Program-made: the position numbers and the translations under genes
The notes under the pieces: generated by a model
Told to the model about the DNA's origin: nothing
Seen by the model: the letters and a program-made list of their open reading frames with translations, nothing else
The model's database searches: none
In this document: in pieces, positions 50,008-60,126 of the stretch
Layout: the number at the start of each line of letters is the position of its first letter
How positions within the stretch are numbered: position 1 is the stretch's first letter
DNA from: Zea mays
Taxonomy: Eukaryota > Streptophyta > Magnoliopsida > Poales > Poaceae
DNA: 64,000 nt
Direction of reading: 5' to 3'
Assembly (NCBI RefSeq): GCF_902167145.1
Contig: NW_023366937.1
Coordinates: 1-64,000, forward strand

Positions 50008-53000
50008 TTATTTAGTACCTAATTGACCTTCGGGCTCTGTGCTCTTTTTAGCAGCCTTAGCCACTTCTCTAGCATCATGGATGCCCTTTTCACTTCTCTG
50101 AATAATTTCTCTTGCCATTTCTCGGCCACCGTTATCCCAGATATCAGTAAAAAACTTTCCACCAATTATGCTAGCTTCGGCCGAAGGATCTTTTGTATCT
50201 TCAAAGGACAAAGCAGCTTCGGACTGTGCTAAAATTTTCACATGCTCACAGCCCTTCTTCTCTAAAATGGTGGCAATCCCTCTGGCGCCAGAGAAGGCAC
50301 ATATATCTCCTCGGCTATTTAAAATTTCTTCGAAGGCTTCAGCTTCGTGGTCAATCCATTCAATGACACTTTCGGGATTGCCCCTCAAAAAATTTTCTTC
50401 ACTTGAGAATGCGCCGACTTTGGCGAAGCTAGCCTTTAATTTTTTAATACAATCTACAGATTTATTGTAGCATTTCTTTTTGGACGAACGAAGCTCTTCA
50501 ACAGTCACTTCTAGATGATCTGCCCATTGATCGCTGAGTTCACGCTTTGTTTCTTCAAGTATACGTTCTTCTTTGGCTCTGGCCAGTTGTTTCCGAAGGT
50601 CTTCAATTTCGCGTTTCTGAGCTTCAGCTTGACTTTTGAAAGCAGCTTCGTCCTCCTTTATTTTATCTATCAATGAGTATAATATTTTGTCTTTTTCGAG
50701 ACCTTCGTTCCTCAGTTCAATTACTTCGGAACGAAGGTTGCTCAGGGCTATAGTACATCCTTCGTCCTCAGCATCTTTCTGTGCTCTGAGGGCATTGCTG
50801 AGTATCAGGCCCTGCAGACAGGAATATGTCTGTGTCAATAGTTTTAAACAAACGGAAAATTTTGAATTCAACAAAAATATAAGAATTCCATTTGTCGCAC
50901 CTTTAAACTGTTGTAAGCTAGGCTGTCAGCCAGATCGTTCTTTGACAGCACCGAAAGTCCGTCTTCTAAAGTTGGAAATCCGAAGCTTCTGCTCATCTCC
51001 CGACAGACAGAAATTTCCTTGCTGTCGGGGAGGCAATACAAGAAATCTTCTTCTCCACTGCCATTAAATATCAACGCCCCCTTTGGATATTTCAACTTTT
51101 GGGCATAGTGTTGGGCCTCTTGTTCTTCTTTTTCTGTTAATTTTTTCCCCGAAGCATGACGAAAAATATAATCACGAATTTTGGATGCTTCGGGGGTAAC
51201 AACACCAGTTCCTTCAGCAAAAGTTGGCTCTGTTATTTTTTCTGCCTCAATTTCCAAGGTTTTTGCCTTTGAGGGCCCTGAGGGCCCAGCTTCGGCTTCA
51301 GTATCTTGCTCTGGAGCTTTAGAACCCGAAGCTTCGACTGTTGTTTCAGGAGTGACGGCAGCCTTCTTCGGAGGGGTGCTTGAAGATTTGATCGTTTCCA
51401 GCACATCTAGCACATTAGCCATTCTCCTTCTTTTCGGAGTCACTGCTGGCACTTTTTGATTACTTACTGTTTCAATGTTTGCCACAGGACTCAAAACTTC
51501 TGATGTTTTGGAGTCCTCGGTTGCTTCCTTTACCTCTTCCATTTTTTCTGTGAATGGCGCTTCGGCCTTCTCTTTCGTTTCTGGTAACAAAATTTTTGAT
51601 TGCTCTAATTTTGTCTTCGTTGGTATTTCGGCTGTTTCTGTGACTTCTGGCAGCAAAGTTGGCTCGGCTGGTTTTTCAGCTTCGGTGGCCGAAGAAGTCT
51701 CTCCGGTAAACTCAGGCACCGAAGCTGGTTCAATATAACGCGGTCGATAAGTAAGAACCTTTATCTTCTTCCTTTTCGGTTCTGGCTCGCTAGGAGCAGC
51801 TGCAGTTTCTTCTTTTGCAGAGGTTGTATTTTTTCTCTTCTGCCTTCGAATGGGGTAGCAATAGTCAGGGTAGACAAACCCGATGGCATCAAATACCCGA
51901 TTCAGCCTTTTCTTTTTTCGGCCTCCGAAGGCTGCTGACATTGCAGTATCTTCGACCTTCGAGTATGTCCCAAGCAGCTCATCACTTAAATTGTCAATGC
52001 TTTTCAACCACTCATCGTCTGGCTCAATAAATTTATCTTCAAATTTAAAAGTGTACTTAAACCTGACAAGTCCACCTTCGTCGGCCTCTTTAACGGTTTC
52101 TTGTGGCATTTCCCATTTCTCCGCAAGCGGCCACACCCTGAAGGCAATATGCTCTTGTACTAAGTCCCTTGTTCCTATAAAAGAGCAGACAACGCCGAAG
52201 GCTCTTTGGCACTCTTCGGCGGCTTCGTTCATTTCAACCTTCGGCCTCCGAAGGCCGAAGCTTTGCCAAATAGGACGCATAATTATACCTTTGATGTCTT
52301 CTCGTGCTGATAAGTCATTCTTCACATAAAACCATTCTGTCATCCAATCCCCGGGCCATCTCTTCCGAAAGGTTGGTACGGGACAGCTTGCCCCGGACCG
52401 AGAGACGAAGCTGTAGCAGCCAAAGTTGTTATGGTACTGTTCTTTGCCCCAAGGCTTTGTTTCATATAATAATTCATGAACATTACAGAAGCTTCTTGCG
52501 TCAGGCTTCAGACCTTGGCTTCTCGCGGCCCACACGAAGATATTTAGCCTTATAATTGCCTCGGGAGTAAGTTGATGAAGATAGACTTCGAAGATTTTCA
52601 ACACCTCCACGACGAAGCTGCTCAAGGGGAATCGCAATCCAGCTTTCAAAAAGCTTCGATACACCACAACTTCATTTTCTTCAGGGTGTGGACAAGTTTT
52701 TTCCCCTTCGTCCGCCCTCACAATGGACAGATCCCGGAAATACCTTCCTCTCATATTAACAAGATGATTCTCTTTGATAGTTGATTTACCATAAACTGAA
52801 TGGCTTGGTCGCCAGGGGCGATCTTCGGAGTCTTCGCCACCGCTGTCCACATCATAACTTTCACTGTCACCAGTATCTTCAGACAGCCCTTCCAGAATTT
52901 CCCTGGTGATCTTTTCTGTGTTGGTCTTCGACATTGCTATAAGAAACCCTAAGTTCTTCTCTTCATCAAGACTCAGCTTCATCTCAGCAGCAGCCTTCTT

Positions 53001-53027
53001 AGCAGCTTCAGACATCTTCGGAAACAC
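50008..53027 (-). CDS. Antisense ORF of zeon-like element, two exons
   Basis: An antisense protein gene with predicted exons 50901-53027 (709 codons) and 50008-50811 (267 residues plus stop), about 976 residues. The 5' exon holds an acidic N-terminal region (residues 40-72) and a block (about 118-300) that resembles the Pfam 'putative gypsy type transposon' domain. It then has a Lys/Arg-rich stretch (KRKKIK) and a long Pro/Glu/Thr-rich linker containing PKRRRM. The 3' exon is mostly coiled-coil-like. Extra antisense ORFs near the 3' LTR are known in Tat-lineage Ty3/gypsy elements; their function is unknown. Without splicing, the first exon reads into a stop at 50868. M1 (MFPKM) or M5 could be the start. 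Confidence 0.78.
50812..50900 (-). other. Predicted 89-bp intron in antisense ORF
   Basis: On the minus strand the upstream exon ends TTTAAAG and the intron starts GTGCGAC. The intron is T-rich, ends TGTCTGCAG and is followed by GGCCTGATA. Removal is phase 0 and joins the two otherwise separate frames. GT and AG sites, length and base composition all suit a plant intron. Splicing itself is inferred. Confidence 0.72.
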
Positions 53028-53158
53028 TAAAAAACTGTTTTTAAAAGCCGAAGCTTCAAAGCTAAAAACTTAGCAGATCACAGTGCACAAGAGCTAAAAA
53101 ATGAGTGAGCAGGAGTGGTTGGCCAGAAAGCGTGCAAAATAAGTTTGCGGTATGGCCG

Positions 53159-53166
53159 TATTTATA
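53159..53166 (-). promoter_or_regulatory. Putative TATA box for antisense ORF
   Basis: TATAAATA on the minus strand, about 130 bp upstream of the antisense start and inside the element rather than in the LTR. It suggests a dedicated internal antisense promoter. Motif-based. Confidence 0.55.
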
Positions 53167-53310
53167 CGCTTGATGCGTTGAAAGTTGAAAGACCCCACTT
53201 GTCATTGAATGTTGCTATTCTAGCAAAGGGAAGGTGTTTTTTCGGACCTTCGGCATAAAGCCTTCGTTCATATCGCAATCTGAATTTATTATTTCAAACA
53301 AATTAATATT

Positions 53311-53322
53311 GCGAGGGGCTAC
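53311..53322 (+). other. Putative polypurine tract, zeon-like element
   Basis: GCGAGGGGCTAC directly before the 3' LTR, in the expected place for plus-strand priming. Confidence 0.6.
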
Positions 53323-53976
53323 TGTTGGGGGCCTTCGGCTTCCGAAGGTCCTCAAAAACATGATTTAACAGTGTTTCTAGAGTGTAATGTGTGAACAGGT
53401 ACCTTCGGACTTATGTCAAAGAGGGAGAACCTCAAAAGATACGAAGGTTGGCAGTGCCGAAGCTGTGAAGCAGGAAAGCTTCGGCATGTTCGCAGAAAAG
53501 GGAACCGACTTAAAGATGAAAAGGCCATTTAGACCTCGATAGATTGCTATGGAATTAGCACCAAATGTAAAGGGCATGTATGTAATTTTGTATGGGTTGT
53601 ATCCCGTGCCTATAAATAGGTGAACAGTACCCCCGTACTGTTCACGCTGACTTGGCATTTGCTTTTGCGTCACGCTTGTACTTTTTATCTTCTCTCAGGA
53701 CCGAAGGTACATTTGTAATTTGAAATCATTTCTATTTTTCCATGTTAATAAAATAGAAATGATTCTATGATGATGCTTATATTATATTTCATGCTTTATA
53801 TGAATCCTTCGTCATTACTTGTTATGTTCACGAAGGTATGTCTCTTATGACCTTCGTCCAAAGCTCATTATCTCCCGAAGGGACATAATGCTTCGAAGGA
53901 CGAAGGGCTTTAACACTTAACACTTTTTATGTTGCCTTGTTCTTAACTCTTAGCATTTGAGAACAAGTCCCCAACA
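53323..53976 (+). repeat. zeon-like 3' LTR
   Basis: A 654-bp LTR with one difference from the 5' LTR that I could find. TATAAATA is at 53611-53618. It ends CCCCAACA. Confidence 0.93.
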
Positions 53977-53981
53977 GATAT
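53977..53981. repeat. Target-site duplication GATAT, right copy
   Basis: Matches 46546-46550 and closes the zeon-like insertion. Confidence 0.93.
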
Positions 53982-56900
53982 TATTGAAAATGGTCGTTCA
54001 TGGCTATTTTTGACAAAAATGGGGGTTGTGTGGCCATTGATCGTTGACCAGAGGCTCATACACCTCACCCCACATATGTTTCCTTGCCATAGATCACATT
54101 CTTGGATTTCTGGTGGAGACCATTTCTTGGTCAAAAATCCGTAGGTGTTAGCCTTCGGTATTATTGAAAATGGTCGTTCATGGCTATTTTCGACAAAAAT
54201 GGGGGTTGTGTGGCCATTGATCATCGACTAGAGGCTCATACACCTTCATTCATGGCTATTTTCAACAAAAATGGGGGTTGTGTGGCCATTGATCATCGAC
54301 TAGAGGCTCATACACCTCACCCCACATATGTTTCCTTGCCATAGATCACATTCTTGGATTTCTGGTGGAGACCATTTCTTGGTCAAAAATCCATAGGTGT
54401 TAGCCTTTGGTATTATTGAAAATGGTCGTTCATTGCTATTTTCATAAAAAATGGGGGTTGTGTGGCCATTGATCATCGACCAGAGGCTCATACACCTCAC
54501 CCTACATATGTTTCCTTGCCATAGATCACATTCTTGGATTTCTGGTGGAGACCATTTCTTGGACAAAAATCCGTAGGTGTTAGCCTTCGGTATTATTGAA
54601 AATGGTCGTTCATGGCTATTTTCGGCAAAAATGGGGGTTGTGTGGCCATTGATCGTCGACCAGAGGCTCATACACCTCACCCCACATATGTTTCCTTGCC
54701 ATAGATCACATTCTTGGATTTCTGGTGGAGACCATTTCTTGGTCAAAAATCCATACGTGTTAGCCTTTGGTATTTTTGAAAATGATCGCTCATGGCTATT
54801 TTCAAGGTCGCTCATGGCTATTTTCAAGGTCGCTCATGGCTATTTTCATAAATACCGAAGGCTAACACCTACGGATCTTTGACCAAGAAATGGGGGTTGT
54901 GTGGCCATTGATCATCGACCAGAGGCTCATACACCTCACCCCACATATGTTTCCTTGCCATAGATCACATTCTTGGATTTCTGGTGGAGACCATTTCTTG
55001 GTCAAAACCTCACCCCACATATGTTTCCTTGCCATAGATTACATTCTTGGATTTCTGGTGGAGACCATTTCTTGGTCAAAATCTGTAGGTGCTAGCCTTC
55101 GGTATTATTGAAAATGGTCGTTCATGGCTATTTTCGACAAAAATGGGGGTTGTGTGGCCATTGATCATCGACCAGAGGCTCATACACCTCACCCCACATA
55201 CGTTTCCTTGCCATAGATCACATTCTTGGATTTCTGGTGGAGACCATTTCTTGGTCAAAAACTCGTACGTGTTAGCCTTCAGTATTATTGAAAATGGTCG
55301 TTCATGGCTATTTTCGACAAAAATGGGGGTTGTGTGGCCATTGATCATCGACCAGACGCTCATACACCTCACCCCACATATGTTTCCTTGCCATAGATCA
55401 CATTCTTGGATTTCTGGTGGAGACCATTTCTTGGTTAAAAACTCGTACGTGTTAGCCTCTAATATTATTGAAAATGGTCGTTCATGGCTATTTTCGACAA
55501 AAATGGGGGTTGTGTGGCCATTGATCATCGACCAGAGGCTCATACACCTCACCCCACATATGTTTCCTTGCCATAGATCACATTCTTGGATTTCTGGTGG
55601 AGACCATTACTTGGTCAAAAATCCGTACGTGTTAGCCTTCGGTATTATTGAAAATGGTCGTTCATGGCTATTTTCGACAAAAATGGGGGTTGTGTGGCCA
55701 TTGATCATCGACCAGAGGCTCGTACACTTCACCCCACATATGTTTTCTTGCCATAGATCAGAATCTTGGATTTCTCGTGGAGACCATTTGTTGGTCAAAA
55801 ATTCGTAGGTGTTAGCCTTCGGTATTATTGAAAATGGTCGTTCATGGCTATTTTCGACAAAAATGGGGGTTGTGTGGTCATTGATCTTCGACCAGAGGCT
55901 CATACACCTCACTACACATATGTTTCCTTATCGTAGATCACATTCTTGGATTTCTGGTGGAGACCATTTCTTGGTCAAAAATCCGTAGGTGTTAGCCTTC
56001 GATATTATTGAAAATGGTCATTCATGGCTATTTTCGGCAAAATGGGGGTTGTGTGGCCATTGATCGTCGACCAGAGGCTCATACACCTCACCCCACATAT
56101 GTTTCCTTGTCGTAGATCACATTCTTGGATTTCTGGTGGAAACCATTTCTTGGTCAAAAATCCGTAGGTGTTAGCCTTCGATATTATTGAAAATGGTCAT
56201 TCATGGCTATTTTCGGCAAAATGGGGGTTGTGTGGCCATTGATCGTCGACCAGAGGCTCATACACCTCACCCCACATATGTTTCCTTGCCATAGATCACA
56301 TTCTTGGATTTCTGGTGGAGACCATTTCTTGGTCAAAAATCCGTAGGTGTTAGCCTTCGATATTATTGAAAATGGTCGTTCATGGCTATTTTCGACAAAA
56401 ATGGGGGTTGTGTGGCCATTGATCATCGACCAGAGGCTCATACACCTCACCCCACATATGTTTCCTTGCCATAGATCACATTCTTGGATTTCTGGTGGAG
56501 ACCATTTCTTGGTCAAAAATCCGTATGTGTTAGTCTTTGGTATTATTGAAAATGGTCGTTCATGGCTATTTTCGACAAAAATGGGGGTTGTGTGGCCATT
56601 GATCATCGACCAGAGGCTCGTACACTTCACCCCACATATGTTTTCTTGCCATAAATCAGAATCTTGGATTTCTCGTGGAGACCATTTGTTGGTCAAAAAT
56701 TCGTAGGTGTTAGCCTTCGGTATTATTGAAAATGGTCGTTCATGGCTATTTTCGACAAAAATGGGGGTTGTGTGGCCATTGATCATCGACCAGACGCTCA
56801 TACACCTCACCCCACATATGTTTCCTTGCCATAGATCACATTCTTGGATTTCAGGTGGAGACCATTTCTTGGTCAAAAATCTGTATGTGTTAGCCTTCGA

Positions 56901-57100
56901 TATTATTGAAAATGGTCATTCATGGCTATTTTTGACAAAAATGGGGGTTGTGTGGCCATTGATCTTCCACCAGAGGCTCATACACCTCACCCCACATATG
57001 TTTCCTTGCCATAGATCACATTCTTGGATTTCTGGTGGAGACCATTTCTTGGTCAAAAATTCGTAGGTGTTAGCCTTCGGTATTATTGTAAATGGTCATT
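53977..57100 (-). repeat. knob180 satellite array, minus orientation
   Basis: Continuation of the array broken by the zeon-like element. It contains a monomer with the 22-bp block in three copies (54788-54848), and a plus-oriented 44-bp patch at about 54850-54893 whose right edge repeats, in reverse complement, the junction found at 14910. A shortened monomer lies near 55007. Two rare monomers with TATGTTTTCTTGCCAT and TTTCTCGTGGAGACC occur at about 55740 and 56640. Confidence 0.92.
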
Positions 57101-58840
57101 CTATGGCAAGGAAACATATGTGGGGTGAAGTGTATGAGCGTCTGGTCGATGATCAATGGCCACACAACCCCCATTTTTGCCGAAAATAGCCATGAGCGAC
57201 CATTTTCAATAATACTAGAGGCTAAGACCTACGGATTTTTGCCCATGAAATGGTCTCCACCAGAAATCCAAGAATGTGATCTATGGCAAGGAAACATATG
57301 TGGGGTGAGGTGTATGAGCCTCTGGTCGATGATCAATGGCCATACAACCCCCTTTTTTTGTCGAAAATAGCCATGAACGACCATTTTCAATAATATCGAA
57401 GGCTAACACCTACGGATTTTTCACCAAGAAATGGTCTCCACCAGAAATCCAAGAATGTGATCTACGACAAGGAAACATATGTGGGGTGAGGTGTATGAGC
57501 CTCTGGTCGACGATCAATGGCCACACAACCCCCATTTTGCCGAAAATAGCCATGAATGACCATTTTCAATAATACCGAAGGCTAACACCTACAGATTTTT
57601 GACCAATAAATGGTCTCCACCAGAAATCCAAGAATGTGATCTATGGCAAGGAAACATATGTGGGGTGAGGTGTACGAGCATCTGGTCGATGATCAATGGC
57701 CACACAACCCCCATTTTTGTCAAAAATTGCCATGAACGACTATTTTCAATAATACCGAAGGCTAACACCTACGGATTTCTGACCAAGAAATCGTCTCCAC
57801 CAGAAATCCAAAAATGTGATATATGGCAAGGAAACATATGTGGGGTGAGGTGTACGAGACTCTGGTCGATGATCAATGGCCACACAACCCCCATTTTTGT
57901 CGAAAATAGCCATGAACGACATTTTCAATAATACCAAATGCTAACACCTACGGATTTTTGACCAAAAATGGTCTCCACCAGAAATCCAAGAATGTGATCT
58001 ATGGCAAGGAAACATATGTGGGGTGAGGTGTACGAGCCTCTGGTCGATGATCAATGGCCACACAACCCCCATTTTTGTCGAAAATAGCCATGAACGACCA
58101 TTTTCAAAAATACCGAAGACTAACACCTACAGATTTTTGACCAAGAAATGGTCTCCACCAGAAATCCAAGAATGTGATCTATGGCAAGGAAACATATGTG
58201 GTTGAGGTGTACGAGCCTCTGGTCGATGATCAATGGCCACACAACCCCCATTTTTGTCGAAAATAGCCATGAACGACCATTTTCAATAATACCGAAGGCT
58301 AACACGTACGAGTTTTTGACCAAGAAATGGTCTCCACCAGAAATCCAAGAATGTGATCTATGGCAAGGAAACATATGTGGGGTGAGGTTTATGAGCCTCT
58401 AGTCGATGATAAATGGCCACACAACCCCCATTTTTTATGAAAATAGCCATGAGCGACCTTGAAAATAGCCATGAGCGACCATTTTCAATAATACTAGAGG
58501 CTAACACCTACGGATTTTAGACCAAGAAATGGTCTCCACCAGAAATCCAAGAATGTGATCTATGGCAAGGAAACATATGTGGGTGTCGAAAATAGCCATG
58601 AACGACCATTTTCAATAATACCGAAGGCTAACACCTACGGATTTTTGACCAAGAAATGGTCTCCACCAGAAATCCAAGAATGTAATCTATGGCAAGGAAA
58701 CATATGTGGGGTGAGGTTTATGAGCCTCTAGTCGATGATAAATGGCCACACAACCCCCATTTTTTATGAAAATAGCCATGAGCGACCATTTTCAATAATA
58801 CTAGAGGCTAAGACCTACGGATTTTTGACCAAGAAATGGT
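57101..58840 (+). repeat. knob180 satellite array, plus orientation
   Basis: Orientation switches at 57100 (AAATGGTCATT joined to CTATGGCAAGG). Most of the block (about 57225-58840, less about 540 bp within 57573-58130) is the reverse complement of 38973 to about 40047. Shared oddities are ACCTCAACCACATATG (39608 and 58197), CGACACCCACATATG (39228 and 58572) and TTTCATGGGCAAA (40027 and 57241). Confidence 0.92.
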
Positions 58841-60081
58841 TGAAAGGGAATTAGGCTTACACCTAGTTCCTATATAATTTTGGTGGTTGAATTGCCCAAC
58901 ACAAACAATTGGACTGACTAGTTTTGCTCTAGATTATATGTTCTACAGGTGCCAAAGGTTCATCTATAACCATACTAAATCGACTGTCCGAAATACCGTA
59001 GATTATTCCGGACAGGAGAAGCTTTTTGGAAAAACAGGCCAAGCGCGGACTGTCCGGGCCCTTGCGGCGGACCGTCCGCGACACAAGGATGTCACTCGGC
59101 CAGAACCAATGCAAAAATCGAAGTCTACACTATGGACTGTCCGGAGGAAAAGCAAAGACCGTCCGAGCCCTTGCGCGGACCGTCCGGCCTCTGGCGCGGA
59201 CCGTCCGGTAGGTGAGAAACCGAAAAACCCGAAGGTGACGGGTTCGGAGAAATGAATTATAGCGGGTTCGCGGACCGTCCGGGCCAGGATCGCGGACCGT
59301 CCGCGACTAGGTCTGTCTGACATCTGACAACGCATTAAATGCAATATAGCCGTTGATATAGCCGTTACTGCTGACCGTTTCATTTTCAGCCGTTGATCTA
59401 CTGGGGCGGACCGTCCGGACCTGGCACGCGGACCGTCCGCGCTCAGCAGAATGGAGCAACGACTAGGAAGTGGTTGGTGGCTATAAATACAACCCCAACC
59501 ACCTCCATTCACTTCATCCAAGCATTCCAACCTTCAACATTCAATACAAGAGCTAGCATTCCATTCCAAGACACATTCAAAGCCTCCATCTCTCCAAGTT
59601 TCACAATTGAGAAAAGAGATCATTAGTGATTAGTGACTTGAGAGAGAAAGTGATCCGTGTGTTATTCGTCGCTCTTGTCGCTTGGCCTTTTTGCAATCGT
59701 GCTTTCTTGATTCTTTCATTACGATCAAGCACTCACTTGTAATCGAGGTAAGAGGCACCAATTGTGTGGTGGCCCTTGTGGGAACTTTGTGTTCCAAGTG
59801 ATTGAGAAGAGAAAGCTCACTCGATCCGTGGGATCGTTTGAGAGAGGGAAGGGTTGAAAGAGACCCGGCCTTTGTGGCCTCCTCAACGGGGAGTAGGTTT
59901 GCAAGAACCGAACCTCGGTAAAACAAATCCGCGTGTCACACTCTTCATTTGCTTGCGATTTGTTTTCCACCCTCTCTCGCGGACTCGTTTCTTTATTACT
60001 AACGCTAACCCGGCTTGTAGTTGTGTTTATATTTGTAAATTTCAGTTTCGCCCTATTCACCCCCCCTCTAGGCGACTTTCA
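58841..60081 (+). repeat. Sirevirus copy 3 5' LTR
   Basis: A 1,241-bp LTR, TGAAAGGG...CGACTTTCA. Private differences from the other three include GAGGTAAGAGGC, CGTTTCATTTTC, CGACTAGGAAG and GCGACTAGGTCTG. It carries the same series of CGGACCGTCCG palindromes. Confidence 0.93.
59482..59489 (+). promoter_or_regulatory. Putative TATA box of Sirevirus copy 3 LTR
   Basis: TATAAATA, followed about 640 bp later by gag. Conserved in all four LTRs in the window. Motif-based. Confidence 0.6.
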
Positions 60082-60082
60082 A

Positions 60083-60095
60083 TTGGTATCAAAGC
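60083..60095 (+). other. Primer-binding site, Sirevirus copy 3
   Basis: TTGGTATCAAAGC one base after the LTR; initiator-methionine-tRNA type. Confidence 0.8.
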
Positions 60096-60126
60096 TCGGT
60101 GCTTCATTAGAGCCTAACCGCTCGAA

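Larger units (their letters stand above)
46551..53976 (+). mobile_element. zeon-like Ty3/gypsy element lacking pol
   Basis: A 7,426-bp element with 654-bp LTRs (46551-47204, 53323-53976) that differ at only one base I could find (AATTATCACC against AATTAGCACC), so it is recent. Recognised as the maize cinful-zeon group (zeon-1 type) from TGTTGGGGGCCTTCGGCTTC ends, size, and the gag-only layout. It has a primer-binding site after the 5' LTR, gag on the plus strand, a tandem-repeat non-coding middle and a long antisense ORF. No protease, reverse transcriptase, RNase H or integrase is visible, so mobility would need enzymes from a related autonomous element such as cinful. Confidence 0.88.

Noticed and set aside
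1..58840. TR-1 (about 350-bp) knob repeat or centromeric CentC mixed into the array
   Set aside because: All satellite read here fits knob180 and its truncated or duplicated variants; no second satellite family was seen.
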